Assembly: GCF_021654285.1 (NCBI RefSeq)
Contig: NZ_JAKFZS010000011.1
Location: 142,340-206,339, forward strand
Length of the DNA stretch: 64,000 nucleotides
Direction: 5' to 3'
From: Pseudoalteromonas luteoviolacea
GTDB taxonomy: Bacteria; Pseudomonadota; Gammaproteobacteria; Enterobacterales; Alteromonadaceae
How positions within the stretch are numbered: the first letter of the stretch is position 1; every line of letters starts with the position of its first letter. The notes beneath the pieces were generated by a model. The model saw only the letters and a program-made list of their open reading frames with translations, was not told the DNA's origin and searched no databases. Of this stretch, positions 1 to 10,132 are shown piece by piece. The position numbers and the translations under genes were made by a program.

Positions 1-81
1 TTGTTACCTTCAATTATTTTCATTAGATGATTCCTGATCAGTATTAGCAATAGCCAAATTGACGCGCATAATAGCACATCT

Positions 82-120
82 TAAAGAAAAACACCTACTG
101 TCCAACCAGACAGTAGGTGT
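82..120 (-). terminator. Rho-independent terminator after the riboflavin operon
   Basis: A perfect 12-bp stem (91-102 with 109-120) closes a 6-nt loop. In the minus direction it is followed by TTTTTCTTTA, so it ends transcription coming from ribBX. Nothing recognisable lies between it and the window edge. Confidence 0.85.
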
Positions 121-138
121 AAAAAGTGAAGAGCGAGA

Positions 139-1251
139 CTATTTCGGCTCTACGTAATCGACAACTTCTAAGTGGAAGCCAGAAAGTGCATGATATTTCT
201 TCGGCAAACTCATCAGACGCATTTTCTGAATGCCCAAATCTGCCAAAATTTGTGAACCTACACCAACTGTGCGAGATGTACCTTGAAACTTACGGTAGTT
301 GATTTTCTCGCCTTGATCTTCAGCTGCAAAGGCTTTAACCAATTGCTCTAAGTCTTCAGTCTGTTCATTTTTACCAAGAATGACCAATGCGCCTTCATGC
401 TCTGCGATGTATTCCATTGCACCATGTAAAGTCCAGCTGCGATCTGCACTTCTATCAGATAGGAGAATATCATTGAATGTGCTTTGTAAATGAACACGTA
501 CCAGTGTCGGCTCATCTTCTTTAACTTCACCTTTTAGCAACACGTAATGCAGCTGATTATCAATGGTATCTTTGTAGGTAACTAGGTCAAATTCACCGTA
601 CTCAGTTGGCAGCTTACACTGAGCCACTTTTTCGATTGTTGTTTCATTCAGGTTACGGTATTCGATTAAATCAGCAATGGTGCCAATTTTAATATCATGT
701 TCTTTTGCAAACACTTCCAGCTCTGGACGCCTTGCCATAGTGCCGTCTGGGTTCAGAATTTCAACAATTACTGACGACGGTTCTAGTCCAGCCAAACGTG
801 CTAAATCACAGCCCGCTTCGGTGTGCCCTGCACGAGTCAAAACACCACCAGGTTGCGCCATAATAGGGAAAATATGACCAGGCTGAACGATATCTTCTGG
901 AACAGCGCCTTTAGCAACAGCCGCTTGCACTGTACGGGCTCTATCCGCAGCAGAAATACCTGTTGTCACCCCTTTAGCCGCTTCGATTGACATCGTAAAA
1001 TTAGTAGAAAACTGCGCGCCGTTATTTCGCACCATAAGTGGCAGGTCGAGTTGTTGACATCTTTCTTGTGTCATCGTTAGGCAAATCAAACCTCGGCCAT
1101 AGGTCGCCATAAAGTTAATCGCTTCAGGCGTAATATGTTCTGCCGCGATGATCAGGTCACCTTCATTTTCTCGATCTTCATCGTCCATCAAAATAACCAT
1201 TTTACCGGCTTTAATGTCTTCGATGATTTCTTTTGCGCTGTTTAAGCTCAT
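139..1251 (-). CDS. ribBA: 3,4-dihydroxy-2-butanone 4-phosphate synthase with degenerate GTP cyclohydrolase II domain (RibBX type)
   Basis: Makes 3,4-dihydroxy-2-butanone 4-phosphate from ribulose 5-phosphate, the four-carbon precursor of riboflavin. Residues 1 to about 200 form a complete RibB domain: the acidic [10 protein letters not shown] run is at 23-32 and [11 protein letters not shown] lies near 140-150. The C-terminal part (about 205-370) has the length of a RibA domain, but the zinc motif with three cysteines (CxTGDxxxSxRCDC) is missing, so it should not hydrolyse GTP. This matches the RibBX variant described in Proteobacteria. A separate RibA with the motif intact is at 53194-53820. 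It is the last gene of the nrdR-ribD-ribE operon, 35 nt after ribE. What the RibX domain does is not visible from the sequence. Confidence 0.93.
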   Translation of the reverse strand: MSLNSAKEIIEDIKAGKMVILMDDEDRENEGDLIIAAEHITPEAINFMATYGRGLICLTMTQERCQQLDLPLMVRNNGAQFSTNFTMSIEAAKGVTTGISAADRARTVQAAVAKGAVPEDIVQPGHIFPIMAQPGGVLTRAGHTEAGCDLARLAGLEPSSVIVEILNPDGTMARRPELEVFAKEHDIKIGTIADLIEYRNLNETTIEKVAQCKLPTEYGEFDLVTYKDTIDNQLHYVLLKGEVKEDEPTLVRVHLQSTFNDILLSDRSADRSWTLHGAMEYIAEHEGALVILGKNEQTEDLEQLVKAFAAEDQGEKINYRKFQGTSRTVGVGSQILADLGIQKMRLMSLPKKYHALSGFHLEVVDYVEPK

Positions 1252-1286
1252 AGTTTTCCCATTAATTACTTTGTTTGAATGGCCAA

Positions 1287-1943
1287 TTACTTAATAAAGC
1301 CAGCTTGTGCCAACAAACTGGTTGTGAGAGTCGATTCACTTGAAGTCGTTTGAGTACCTTGCATTAAGCGCTCCAAGTATCTAGCAATTTGATCAACTTC
1401 TAGATTCACCACAGTACCGACTTTAAAATCCGCTATTGTTGTTTCTTGTGCGGTATGTGGCACTATGGTGAGTTTAAATTTATTTCCTTCAACAGCATTG
1501 ACTGTCAGGCTTATCCCGTCGATAGCAACAGAGCCTTTATAAGGAATATATTTTATCAGACTATCTGGCGCCGATAGCCAATAATCCGTGGCGCGAGCAT
1601 TTTCTTCAACTGCCACAATGGTTGCAACGCCATCAACATGGCCAGATACTAAATGCCCGCCAAGACGCGAAATCGGCTGCAGTGCTTTTTCCAAATTGAC
1701 CTTTTGTCCAACTTGATAATCGCCAAAACGTGTAAGCGACAAGGTTTCATTTGATACGTCCGCTTTAAAGCCATTACTGTATTTTTCAACTACGGTAAGG
1801 CAAACACCATTAGTGGCGATACTATCGCCGAGCGCCACATCAGTCATATCTAAATTGTGAGATTGCACTTTTACACTTAAATCACCTTGCTTCAAAGTAA
1901 GTTCAGTGAGTGTACCCGTTGCTTCAATGATACCTGTAAACAT
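1287..1943 (-). CDS. ribE: Riboflavin synthase, alpha subunit type
   Basis: Catalyses the dismutation of two 6,7-dimethyl-8-ribityllumazine molecules into riboflavin and the pyrimidine substrate of lumazine synthase. The start [10 protein letters not shown] is the family signature. Two internally similar lumazine-binding halves are visible, each with a [13 protein letters not shown] or [13 protein letters not shown] motif (near 39-51 and 135-147). At 218 residues it has the normal length. It lies 8 nt downstream of ribD, so it is almost certainly cotranscribed with it. Often named ribC in other species. Confidence 0.95.
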   Translation of the reverse strand: MFTGIIEATGTLTELTLKQGDLSVKVQSHNLDMTDVALGDSIATNGVCLTVVEKYSNGFKADVSNETLSLTRFGDYQVGQKVNLEKALQPISRLGGHLVSGHVDGVATIVAVEENARATDYWLSAPDSLIKYIPYKGSVAIDGISLTVNAVEGNKFKLTIVPHTAQETTIADFKVGTVVNLEVDQIARYLERLMQGTQTTSSESTLTTSLLAQAGFIK

Positions 1944-1951
1944 ATGTACTC

Positions 1952-3067
1952 TTATTTAGTGGTCGCACTTATGCGAATGTCTGTGCCAACTTGGACACAC
2001 TCTGTAATTTTAACTTCTGATATTTGGGACATCTCTGTTAAAACAGAACTGTTAAATAGGCCCCTGCCACCTTCACCGATAATTTTTGGCGCCATGTAAA
2101 TGATATATTCATCAATGAGCTTTTGCTCGTGCATTGCACCGCATAAAGTTGCGCCGGCTTCCAGCCAGATTTGATTAATATTTTGCGTCGCCAAGTAGTC
2201 AATTGCAGCATGTAAATCTAGCTTACCTTCGGTTTCAGGTAAGCACACTTGCTCTACAAAATGAGGCCATTGATGCTGTTTATCAAGCTTGGTACGTAAA
2301 ATAATAATTTTAGATTCTTGGCTAAATAAGCCTAGGTTAGGATGTAAGCGATTTTGCGTATCGATGATCACACGAATGGGTTGACGTAATTGCGCTAGGT
2401 TATCCACCAATTCAAAGTCTTTAAATTCACTGGCGCGCACATTGAGCTTGGCATCATCAACCAACACCGTGTCGGCACCAGACAAAATAGCACAGCTTTG
2501 CGCTCTATAGCTCTGTACATCTTGTCTTGCAATTGGACCAGTGATCCACTTACTTTTGCCATTTCGTAGCGCCGTTTTACCATCTAAACTTGCGGCGAGT
2601 TTTGCAATCACATAAGGCTTTCCAGTTTCCATCTTTTTGAGAAAGCCTTTATTTAAAGCCCGCGCCTCTTGCTCCAGCAAGCCAAATGCGGTTTCAATAC
2701 CTGCTTGCTCTAACATTTTTATGCCATTGCCAGCCACTTGTGGATTTGGGTCAACCATGGCGCAAATCACTTTTTTCACGCCCGCATCAATTAACCCTTT
2801 AGCACAAGGCGGAGTTCGGCCATAGTGACTGCAAGGCTCTAGGGTTACATAAGCTGTAGCGCCATGCGTCTTCCCTTCTGCTTCTCTTAAAGCATGTACT
2901 TCAGCATGAGGACCACCTGCCTGAATATGAAAGCCTTGCCCTATTATTTTTTCGTTCTTAACAAGGACACAGCCAACATTTGGATTTGGCGTTGTGGTGT
3001 ACTGACCCTGCTTAGCAAGTTCAATGGCCAGTGCCATATACTCATGATCAGCTTGTGTAAAATGCAT
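1952..3067 (-). CDS. ribD: Bifunctional diaminohydroxyphosphoribosylaminopyrimidine deaminase / uracil reductase
   Basis: Carries out the second and third steps of the pyrimidine branch of riboflavin synthesis, a deamination followed by NADPH-dependent ribosyl reduction. The N-terminal half is a zinc deaminase: H54-A-E56 and PCSHYGRTPPC with C79 and C88. The C-terminal reductase begins at about 145 (PYVIAKLAASLDGKTA) and continues to 371. The ATG overlaps the nrdR stop by one base (TGATG), which points to translational coupling. Confidence 0.95.
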   Translation of the reverse strand: MHFTQADHEYMALAIELAKQGQYTTTPNPNVGCVLVKNEKIIGQGFHIQAGGPHAEVHALREAEGKTHGATAYVTLEPCSHYGRTPPCAKGLIDAGVKKVICAMVDPNPQVAGNGIKMLEQAGIETAFGLLEQEARALNKGFLKKMETGKPYVIAKLAASLDGKTALRNGKSKWITGPIARQDVQSYRAQSCAILSGADTVLVDDAKLNVRASEFKDFELVDNLAQLRQPIRVIIDTQNRLHPNLGLFSQESKIIILRTKLDKQHQWPHFVEQVCLPETEGKLDLHAAIDYLATQNINQIWLEAGATLCGAMHEQKLIDEYIIYMAPKIIGEGGRGLFNSSVLTEMSQISEVKITECVQVGTDIRISATTK

Positions 3068-3516
3068 CAGTCTCCCAACCTCGCGATTTCCTCACCAAAC
3101 TCTTTGATGTCTTCAAAACTGCGATAAACTGAAGCAAAGCGAACGTAAGCGACTTTGTCGAGCTTTTTCAGAGCTTCCATAATGCATTCGCCGATCATTT
3201 TGCTGTTAACCTCTCTCTCTCCGGTTGCTCGGATCTGAGATTTGATTTGATGTACGACTTCTTCAATTTGCTCAGTGCTAACTGGGCGCTTTTCTAATGC
3301 GCGATGTAAACCATTTAGCAATTTATCTTCATTGAAAGGCTCCCGTGTACCATCTTGCTTAATCACTCGGGGCATTAATAATTCCGCGCCTTCAAACGTC
3401 GTAAAGCGCTCATGACAAACTATACATTCACGGCGGCGTCTTACTTGGTGCCCAGACGCCACCAAGCGCGAATCAATCACTTTAGTATCTTTTGCCGTAC
3501 AAAAAGGACAATGCAT
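3067..3516 (-). CDS. nrdR: Transcriptional repressor NrdR
   Basis: Zinc and ATP-cone repressor of ribonucleotide reductase genes. The zinc ribbon is formed by C3, C6, C31 and C34, followed by an ATP-cone domain of about residues 48-138 ([13 protein letters not shown] at its start). At 149 residues it is full length. It is the first gene of the riboflavin operon, an arrangement common in Gammaproteobacteria, with the stop codon overlapping the ribD start. No ribonucleotide reductase gene is in the window. Confidence 0.95.
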   Translation of the reverse strand: MHCPFCTAKDTKVIDSRLVASGHQVRRRRECIVCHERFTTFEGAELLMPRVIKQDGTREPFNEDKLLNGLHRALEKRPVSTEQIEEVVHQIKSQIRATGEREVNSKMIGECIMEALKKLDKVAYVRFASVYRSFEDIKEFGEEIARLGD

Positions 3517-3538
3517 AAATTCTCACTGTTGGGTAGTA

Positions 3539-3567
3539 TTTTTAATGCGGCGTATAAATATGGTCAA
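3539..3567 (-). promoter_or_regulatory. Predicted sigma-70 promoter of the nrdR-rib operon
   Basis: In the minus direction TTGACC (3562-3567) is followed after 17 bp by TAAAAA (3539-3544), about 22 nt before the nrdR ATG. The boxes match the consensus at five and four of six positions. No FMN riboswitch-like sequence is seen in this operon. Prediction from sequence only. Confidence 0.45.
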
Positions 3568-3610
3568 TCTCTGCTTAACAGGTGCCTTTGTTTAGCACAC
3601 CGAACGCATA

Positions 3611-3642
3611 GATAATAAAAAGGCCGCATAAATGCGGCCTTT
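3611..3642 (-). terminator. Rho-independent terminator after glyA
   Basis: An 11-bp stem, AAAGGCCGCAT (3619-3629) with ATGCGGCCTTT (3632-3642), is followed on the minus strand by TTTTATTATC. It lies 35 nt beyond the glyA stop and upstream of the nrdR promoter, separating the two transcription units. Confidence 0.85.
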
Positions 3643-3676
3643 ATAATATCAAAAATAACGCAAATTGTGACTCTAA

Positions 3677-4933
3677 TTATGCGTAAACAGGTAATTTAGC
3701 ACAGATGGCTTTTACCTTTTCTTTTACTTGTGCCTGTACTGATTCATCATCGATGTTATCTAATACATCACAGATCCAACCTGCCAATTCACCTGCTTCA
3801 GCTTCTTTAAAGCCACGACGTGTGATAGCCGGTGAACCAATACGAAGACCAGATGTCACAAATGGTGAGCGAGGGTCATTTGGTACAGAGTTTTTATTTA
3901 CTGTAATGTTTGCACGGCCCAGTGCTGCATCAGCATCTTTACCTGTGATGTCTTTATCAATAAGGTCAAGCAGGAATAGGTGGTTATCTGTTTTACCAGA
4001 AACAACTTTATAACCACGCTCTTGTAGAACAGCGACCATCGCTTGTGCATTCTTAACAACTTGTGTTTGGTAAGTTTTGAATTCAGGCTCTAGTGCTTCT
4101 TTGAATGCAACCGCTTTTGCTGCGATCACGTGACATAAAGGACCACCTTGACCACCAGGGAATACTGCACTGTTTAGCTTTTTGTAAACATCTTCATCAC
4201 CACATGCAGAAACAATCAAACCACCGCGAGGACCAGCCAATGTTTTGTGCGTTGTTGTAGTCACAACGTGTGCATGAGGTACTGGGTTAGGGTAAACACC
4301 AGCAGCTACAAGACCAGCAACGTGTGCCATGTCTACAAGTAAATATGCGCCAACTTTGTCTGCAATTTCACGGAATTTAGCCCAATCAACAATACCAGAG
4401 TAAGCAGAGAAACCACCAATGATCATTTTTGGTTTGTGCTCAAGTGCTAACGCTTCTACTTGTGCATAGTCAATTTCGCCAGTCTCTTCGTTTAGGCCAT
4501 ACTGGATTGCATTGTATGTTTTACCTGAGAAGTTTACATGAGAACCGTGCGTTAAGTGACCACCGTGAGCAAGGCTCATACCTAATACAGTGTCATGTGG
4601 CTGAAGTAGCGCTTGAAAAACAGCAGCATTTGCTTGAGAACCAGCGTGCGGCTGAACGTTTGCGTAGTCTGCACCAAATAGTTCACATGCGCGGTCAATT
4701 GCCAGCTGCTCCACCACATCTACGTGCTCACAACCGCCGTAATAACGCTTACCAGGGTAACCTTCTGCGTACTTATTTGTAAGTTGTGACCCTTGAGCCT
4801 CTAAAACACGCGGGCTACAGTAGTTTTCAGATGCGATTAGCTCAATGTGCTCTTCTTGACGAGTCGTTTCAGACTGGATCGCGTTAAATAATTCAGGGTC
4901 AAAATCTGCAATATTCATGTTACGTTCTAACAT
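3677..4933 (-). CDS. glyA: Serine hydroxymethyltransferase
   Basis: PLP enzyme that converts serine and tetrahydrofolate into glycine and 5,10-methylene-tetrahydrofolate, the main source of one-carbon units. The PLP lysine is in [16 protein letters not shown], around residue 230, and the N-terminal [20 protein letters not shown] block is typical. I chose the ATG at 4933 ([14 protein letters not shown], 418 residues): AGGAG lies 5 nt upstream and the length fits the family. A longer reading frame from a GTG at 4951 lacks such a site. No clear PurR-type operator is seen upstream. Confidence 0.96.
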   Translation of the reverse strand: MLERNMNIADFDPELFNAIQSETTRQEEHIELIASENYCSPRVLEAQGSQLTNKYAEGYPGKRYYGGCEHVDVVEQLAIDRACELFGADYANVQPHAGSQANAAVFQALLQPHDTVLGMSLAHGGHLTHGSHVNFSGKTYNAIQYGLNEETGEIDYAQVEALALEHKPKMIIGGFSAYSGIVDWAKFREIADKVGAYLLVDMAHVAGLVAAGVYPNPVPHAHVVTTTTHKTLAGPRGGLIVSACGDEDVYKKLNSAVFPGGQGGPLCHVIAAKAVAFKEALEPEFKTYQTQVVKNAQAMVAVLQERGYKVVSGKTDNHLFLLDLIDKDITGKDADAALGRANITVNKNSVPNDPRSPFVTSGLRIGSPAITRRGFKEAEAGELAGWICDVLDNIDDESVQAQVKEKVKAICAKLPVYA

Positions 4934-5117
4934 GGTTTCTCCTAGGTGCACGTATGATTAAATTTACCGAATGCAATTGTACGCAATTTACATCCAATTG
5001 CCTACGAAATCTGCGTGGCTCTATTTAAGCAAGGATTGAATTTATTTCACAGTGTTTCAGGGATGATATTTTTTTATTTAAATATAAAAAATATTTATGT
5101 GGATTAGCTCATTCATT

Positions 5118-5166
5118 AAAAAATAAAATGTGCATACATTCACCTTTTGTTGATTTATGTATGCAC
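5118..5166 (-). terminator. Terminator of the thr operon
   Basis: A perfect 10-bp stem, GTGCATACAT (5130-5139) with ATGTATGCAC (5157-5166) and a 17-nt loop, is followed on the minus strand by ATTTTATTTTTT. It begins 21 nt after the thrC stop. Confidence 0.75.
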
Positions 5167-5187
5167 AGGCCAATGAAATACGTGCGG

Positions 5188-6474
5188 TTAAGACCCTAGT
5201 TTCTCAAACAAACGTGACTTAAGCACACCATAATCAGCGTGGATAACCTCTGCTAAGCATGGCTTAGCTAAAGCCTGTGCAAGCACTTGCGGCATATCAA
5301 GTTGTTGTTCTAACACATCTTCAACAGAGTCTTTAAATTTAGCCGGATGTGCTGTCGCCAAAAATATCCCCGTTTGATTATCGGATTTATTAATTTGCAA
5401 ACCTTCATAAGCGATCGCGGTATGTGGTTCTGCAACATAGCCAAGCTTGTTGATGTGCTTCATCACTTCTTGAGTACGAGATTCATCCACCGAACATGAA
5501 TAAAAATCATCTTTGCCAAATATTTCTGCATTAAGTATGCTTTCAACACGAGGCCAGTTATTAGGTTTACTCACATCCATTGCATTAGATAACGACTCTA
5601 AAGTCGCATTGGGAGACCAACTTCCTGTTTCAATATAACGCGGTACAGTGTCATTTTGATTTGTCGTCGCACTGAGTTTATTGACAGGCAGTCCAATCGC
5701 CGCGGCTATCATCGCAGCACACACATTACCGAAATTACCACTAGGGACAGAGATATGTAATTGCTGGCGTTGACGCTCAGGTAATTGTGCAACTGCTTCA
5801 AAGTAATAACACACTTGAGCTAACAAACGGCTAATATTGATTGAGTTTGCCGAATTTAGCCCGAGCTTAGACTTTACTTCCTCATCCAAAAAAGCCTGCT
5901 TTACTAGTGCTTGACAATCATCAAAGCTCCCTTCTACCGCATAGCAATGTATGTTTTTACCCAGCGTTGTGAATAGTTTTTGTTGTGCCAGCGAAATTTT
6001 GCCTTGCGGGTATAAAATTACGACGTCTACATTTTCTTTACCGTAAAATGCATGGGCAACCGCCGCGCCAGTATCTCCGCTGGTCGCTGTTAAAATTGTA
6101 ACCCGCTCGCCTTGATTAAATAAGCCGATGCACTCAGACATAAAGCGCCCGCCGAAATCTTTAAAGGCTAGTGTCGGGCCATGAAATAGCTCTAAGCAAT
6201 ACGTATTCTTTTCAACCTCAACAATTGGCGCAGGAAAATTAAAGGCGCTATCCACCATTTCATCAAGCGTATCACTTGGTAGCTCATCACCGATAAGATG
6301 CTGTAAGATTTTACTACTGCGGGCTTTAAATGGCATCGCTAACAGCGCATCAACATCTTCCATTGCCACTAATTTCTCAGGAAAAAAAACGCCTTGATTA
6401 CGCCCTAGGCCAATTTTCACCGCCTCTGTAAATGAAACCTGCTGCTCAGGATCCATAAGATTAACTAAATTCAT
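5188..6474 (-). CDS. thrC: Threonine synthase
   Basis: Last step of threonine synthesis: O-phosphohomoserine to threonine with PLP. The PLP lysine is in LAFKDFGGRFM (near residue 106), and the phosphate-binding SVPSGNFGNV motif is near 244-253. At 428 residues it has the normal length of the proteobacterial class. It follows thrB after 10 nt and ends the thrABC operon, which is governed by the Thr/Ile attenuator upstream of thrA. Confidence 0.96.
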   Translation of the reverse strand: MNLVNLMDPEQQVSFTEAVKIGLGRNQGVFFPEKLVAMEDVDALLAMPFKARSSKILQHLIGDELPSDTLDEMVDSAFNFPAPIVEVEKNTYCLELFHGPTLAFKDFGGRFMSECIGLFNQGERVTILTATSGDTGAAVAHAFYGKENVDVVILYPQGKISLAQQKLFTTLGKNIHCYAVEGSFDDCQALVKQAFLDEEVKSKLGLNSANSINISRLLAQVCYYFEAVAQLPERQRQQLHISVPSGNFGNVCAAMIAAAIGLPVNKLSATTNQNDTVPRYIETGSWSPNATLESLSNAMDVSKPNNWPRVESILNAEIFGKDDFYSCSVDESRTQEVMKHINKLGYVAEPHTAIAYEGLQINKSDNQTGIFLATAHPAKFKDSVEDVLEQQLDMPQVLAQALAKPCLAEVIHADYGVLKSRLFEKLGS

Positions 6475-6484
6475 TTTTAATTCC

Positions 6485-7414
6485 TTAAACCAATTCTCTG
6501 GTGCCCATACTGTCTATTTGACAGATGTGACTAAACCCTTGTTCGTTCAGATAGTGTGACTGCAGCCAATTTTGACACTTTTGCGCAATCTCTAATGAAT
6601 CGCACAGCGCAAATAGTGTTGGTCCAGCGCCAGATATACTCACTACACTGGCGCCCAACTCCGGTAAGCTCAACTTTGCTTCCTTCAACCCTTCAATAAG
6701 TGGCGAACGACTTGGCTCTGCCACCTTGTCTTGCATAAGCGCAACAGCCTCATCAAATCGATTTAACTGCAACAAAGTACAAAATGAGGACATTCTTTGG
6801 GCAAACTCAACACTTTCACTTAATGTGAGCGTCGTAGGTAATACCGCCCTTGCTTTAAATGTATTTAATGCAAATCCAGGATATGCCACAACAATATACC
6901 AGTTCGGGTCGACAGGTAATGCCAGTGCTCTGTCTGGTATTAATTCCGCAGTAAGCTGCAACCCACCCAAATAACATGGCGTAATATTGTCATAATGACG
7001 TGCGCCACTCACTTTTGCCTCAAAGTCCGCCATTAGTTCAATCATTCGGGGTTGAGACAGCTCAGTGCCAGCAAACCCATTCAGTGCCGCAAAAGTTGCA
7101 ACAACAGAACAAGCGCTCGAGCCTAAACCAGAACCAACTGGTAATTTTTTCTCAAGTGTCAAAGAGACACTTGGCATGTCAGATTTCACATGCGCTCTAA
7201 AATGGACCAAACATTGAAATGCCAAATTTTCTTTTGGATCTGTTGGGAGCTTATGCGCATACTCACCAATACACTCAAACCTATCGTCATGGGCTTGCTC
7301 AATATGAACAACGTCACCCAAAAGCTGCCCATCTATCGGCGCGAGTGACGCACCGAGAGAATCAAATCCGACACAGAAGTTTCCGATAGAAGCCGGTGCA
7401 TAAAATTTTTTCAT
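6485..7414 (-). CDS. thrB: Homoserine kinase
   Basis: GHMP-family kinase that phosphorylates homoserine with ATP. The family's ATP-binding motif PVGSGLGSSA is at residues 92-101, the N-terminal motif with SIGNFCVGFDSLG is at 9-21, and the C-terminal SISGAGPTLFAL motif is intact. Length 309 residues, as usual. Lies 9 nt after thrA and 10 nt before thrC. A TAGGGG ribosome-binding site precedes the ATG. Confidence 0.96.
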   Translation of the reverse strand: MKKFYAPASIGNFCVGFDSLGASLAPIDGQLLGDVVHIEQAHDDRFECIGEYAHKLPTDPKENLAFQCLVHFRAHVKSDMPSVSLTLEKKLPVGSGLGSSACSVVATFAALNGFAGTELSQPRMIELMADFEAKVSGARHYDNITPCYLGGLQLTAELIPDRALALPVDPNWYIVVAYPGFALNTFKARAVLPTTLTLSESVEFAQRMSSFCTLLQLNRFDEAVALMQDKVAEPSRSPLIEGLKEAKLSLPELGASVVSISGAGPTLFALCDSLEIAQKCQNWLQSHYLNEQGFSHICQIDSMGTRELV

Positions 7415-7423
7415 CGTGTACCC

Positions 7424-9841
7424 CTAGCGAGACAGTGTTTTTAAGATATCGGCAAAAACACCCGCAGCGGTGACTTCTGCGCCTGCACCGTACCCTCTAA
7501 TAACAAAAGGCTTCGGCTGATAATACTGGCTTAAAATTGCCAACGCGTTTTCACCATCACGAATATCATATAGCGCATGTTCTGAATCGACCGCTTCAAT
7601 GCCAACGCGACAAATACCCTCTTTTATGCTGCCAACATAACGTAACTTCTTCCCCTCACTCGCTGCACTTTGCACGCGATCTGCGAAAGCTGCGTCCAGT
7701 TCAGGCAATTGCGCCATAAAATCATCAACGCTAGTACCAGCCGCAAATTCCTCAGGCACAACGGGCTCAACTTCAATATCACTTAGTTCAAGTTCCAAGC
7801 CTGATTCACGTGCAATAATTAATAGCTTTCTAGCCACATCGGTACCAGATAAATCATCTCTTGGATCTGGTTCTGTGAAACCATTTCGCTTCGCTTGTGC
7901 AGTTGCTTCAGATAAGCTTAACCCATCTTCAATGGCACCGAACATATATGATAAAGAGCCAGATAAGATCCCACTAAAGGACAGTAGCTCATCCCCTGCG
8001 CCAAATAAAAGCTGTAAATTATCGAGTACCGGTAAGCCCGCACCGACGTTTGTTTCATATAAAAACTTGCGCCCTGATGACTGAGCAGCTTGTTGCAATG
8101 CTCGATAATAGGCCATGTCACCTGTATTGGCTTTTTTATTAGCTGCTACCACATGAAAGCCTGCTTTGAGAAAGTCTGCGTATTGATCTGCCAATCGTTC
8201 AGACGAGCTACAATCCACAATAACTGGGTTGATCAGATGATTGCGCTTTACAAATTGTTCAAGTTCATTGAGCTCGAAGCCTTTATTAGCCTGTTTTAAT
8301 TCGTTTTCCCATTGATCAAAAACAACGCCTTCATAGCTCAGCAAGCATTGCCTTGAGTTTGCCACGCCGTATAGGTTTAATTTGATATTGCGATTTGCAA
8401 GCCAGGCTTGCTGTTTTTCTAGCTGCTTAATTAACTCTTTGCCCACTAAGCCGCAGCCAAGTAAAAAGACATCTATTGACGGAACATGAGTGAAAAAGTT
8501 TTCATGGCACACCTTCATCGCATCTTTGCATAAGTCACCCGGCACAACCGCAGATATTGCGCTCTCTGTAGAGTCTTGCGCAATGGCCACTACATTTACT
8601 TGAGCTTGCGACAAGGATGCAAAAAGCTTAGCCGCTAAGCCCTTATGTGACTTCATGTTGTCACCAACTAGGGTAACAATTGCAAGATCTTTGCGAACTT
8701 CAACAGGTTCGATTAAACCGGCTTGTGTTTCTAATTCAAATGCCGACTCTAAGGCGCTTAAAGCCAAAGATAAGTCGTGTTCATAAACACAAAAGCTAAT
8801 GCTAAATTCACATGAAGATTGTGTGATTAGGACAATTGAAACGTTGTCGTTGGCAAGCGCACCAAATACCCTCGCAGCCATCCCCACTTTGCCTTTCATG
8901 CCTGGCCCTGAAACAGTCAACATAGCCAGCTTATCCAAACTTGATAAGGCCTTTACAGGTTCATCACCACCGCCTTGGGAAGAAATGAGCGAGCCGGGCA
9001 CGTCTGGATCATGCGTATTTTTGATTTCACAAGGTACATTTGTTTTCGCACACGGTAAGATAGTTTTAGGGTGCAGCACTTTAGCACCAAAATAGGCGAG
9101 CTCCATGGCTTCTTTATAAGAGAGACGTTCAATTTTTGTCGCTTTTTTTATGAGTCTTGGATCTGCACTATACACACCGTCAACATCAGTCCATATCTGA
9201 CAAATATCTGCATTTAAACTCGCTGCCATAACTGCTGCCGAGTAATCAGAACCATTTCGACCTAGGGTTGTTAACTCGCCTTCGACATTGCTGCCAGTAA
9301 AGCCTGCCATAACGAAGATGCCGTCATTCTTATCATTAATATGTTGGCGAACTTCAACTTTTGTTTTGTCTAAATCAACTTCTGAGTCAAGATACTCTAA
9401 GTTCGTTTTTATACATGCTACAGCATCTAACGCCTGAGCATTATGTGTTTTCAACATAGAGACCATCAAGGAAACGCTAATTCGCTCACCAAAGCTAATT
9501 ACATATGCATTAACCGCCGCAGGGCACTGCTTAAGTAGCTTAACACCCTCCAACTTTTCACGAAGCTGCTCCAACTGAGGCCAACCTAGTACTTCACCAT
9601 ACTCAGATTCAACTTCCTGCTTCAAACCTTCGCTGCGCGCGACAAATGCATTCCACTGAGCTGTGTATTGTTCACCTTTTTCTGCGCTTTGTGCTAAAGA
9701 CACTAAACTGTCGGTCATACCGCCAGGTGCTGATAAGACAACAACAGCCTTATCACCACCGTAATTTAGAATTAAAGATCTGACCCGCTTTAAACAAGCC
9801 ATATCGGCAAGTGATGAGCCTCCGAATTTTAAAACTCGCAT
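7424..9841 (-). CDS. thrA: Bifunctional aspartokinase I / homoserine dehydrogenase I
   Basis: Catalyses the first and third steps of the aspartate-to-threonine pathway. The aspartokinase domain starts at once with [10 protein letters not shown], two ACT regulatory segments lie at about 310-450 ([39 protein letters not shown]), and the homoserine dehydrogenase domain follows from about 455 ([13 protein letters not shown]). I place the start at the ATG at 9841 (805 residues), preceded by GAGGAAAA; a TTG two codons upstream is less likely. A second, monofunctional aspartokinase (lysC) lies at 47837-49057. Expression is probably controlled by the attenuator at 9867-9987. Confidence 0.96.
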   Translation of the reverse strand: MRVLKFGGSSLADMACLKRVRSLILNYGGDKAVVVLSAPGGMTDSLVSLAQSAEKGEQYTAQWNAFVARSEGLKQEVESEYGEVLGWPQLEQLREKLEGVKLLKQCPAAVNAYVISFGERISVSLMVSMLKTHNAQALDAVACIKTNLEYLDSEVDLDKTKVEVRQHINDKNDGIFVMAGFTGSNVEGELTTLGRNGSDYSAAVMAASLNADICQIWTDVDGVYSADPRLIKKATKIERLSYKEAMELAYFGAKVLHPKTILPCAKTNVPCEIKNTHDPDVPGSLISSQGGGDEPVKALSSLDKLAMLTVSGPGMKGKVGMAARVFGALANDNVSIVLITQSSCEFSISFCVYEHDLSLALSALESAFELETQAGLIEPVEVRKDLAIVTLVGDNMKSHKGLAAKLFASLSQAQVNVVAIAQDSTESAISAVVPGDLCKDAMKVCHENFFTHVPSIDVFLLGCGLVGKELIKQLEKQQAWLANRNIKLNLYGVANSRQCLLSYEGVVFDQWENELKQANKGFELNELEQFVKRNHLINPVIVDCSSSERLADQYADFLKAGFHVVAANKKANTGDMAYYRALQQAAQSSGRKFLYETNVGAGLPVLDNLQLLFGAGDELLSFSGILSGSLSYMFGAIEDGLSLSEATAQAKRNGFTEPDPRDDLSGTDVARKLLIIARESGLELELSDIEVEPVVPEEFAAGTSVDDFMAQLPELDAAFADRVQSAASEGKKLRYVGSIKEGICRVGIEAVDSEHALYDIRDGENALAILSQYYQPKPFVIRGYGAGAEVTAAGVFADILKTLSR

Positions 9842-9866
9842 AATCAATTTTCCTCATTCCAAAACC

Positions 9867-9904
9867 AAAAAAGGCCTGTGCTCTCAGTGAGCACAGGCCT
9901 TTTT
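9867..9904 (-). promoter_or_regulatory. thr operon attenuator (terminator hairpin)
   Basis: A stem of 14-16 bp (up to 9868-9883 with 9889-9904; GGCCTGTGCTC / GAGCACAGGCC core) with a 5-nt loop, followed by TTTTTT on the minus strand, sits between the leader peptide and thrA. A competing antiterminator is visible: GGCATAGGTC (minus, 9917-9926) can pair with GGCCTGTGCT (minus, 9890-9899) in 10 bp including three G-U. A third hairpin, CCACCATCC with GGATAGTGG, covers the Thr/Ile codons. This is the classical three-structure attenuator. Confidence 0.9.
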
Positions 9905-9927
9905 CAAATATGCACGGACCTATGCCA

Positions 9928-9987
9928 CTATCCAGTGTGGATGGTGGTCGTAATAATAATTGTCACGTTACATAAAATTGGGTTCAT
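9928..9987 (-). CDS. thrL: thr operon leader peptide
   Basis: Nineteen-codon leader peptide starting at the ATG at 9987 and ending at TAG. It reads MNPILCNVTIIITTTIHTG: five Thr and five Ile codons, most of them consecutive. When charged tRNA-Thr or tRNA-Ile is short, ribosome stalling here would release the antiterminator and allow thrABC transcription. It is followed by the attenuator at 9867-9904. The peptide itself needs no function. It matches the role, not the exact sequence, of enterobacterial ThrL. Confidence 0.9.
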   Translation of the reverse strand: MNPILCNVTIIITTTIHTG

Positions 9988-10038
9988 GGTTGTTTGTTAA
10001 CCTAACTAAAATTTGTTTATAAAATGTCTACGTGATTT

Positions 10039-10068
10039 AGATTGCCCGATTTACAGTCAACCTGTCAA
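10039..10068 (-). promoter_or_regulatory. Possible thrLABC promoter
   Basis: A perfect TTGACA -35 box (10063-10068, minus strand) lies about 75 bp upstream of the leader peptide start. The best -10 at usual spacing is CAATCT (10039-10044, 18-bp spacer), a weak match, so the exact start is uncertain. Confidence 0.35.
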
Positions 10069-10132
10069 GACGATAAATGAAAATTAAATATGCAAAATGT
10101 TCAAGATACGTACAGGAAAGTGAAAAGCTTAT

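Noticed and set aside
1252..1286. Possible FMN riboswitch before ribBX
   Set aside because: Only 35 nt separate ribE from ribBX; the conserved RFN blocks are not seen here or upstream of nrdR.
4934..5117. PurR or MetR site upstream of glyA
   Set aside because: ACGCAATTTAC and similar words do not form the PurR palindrome; nothing convincing.
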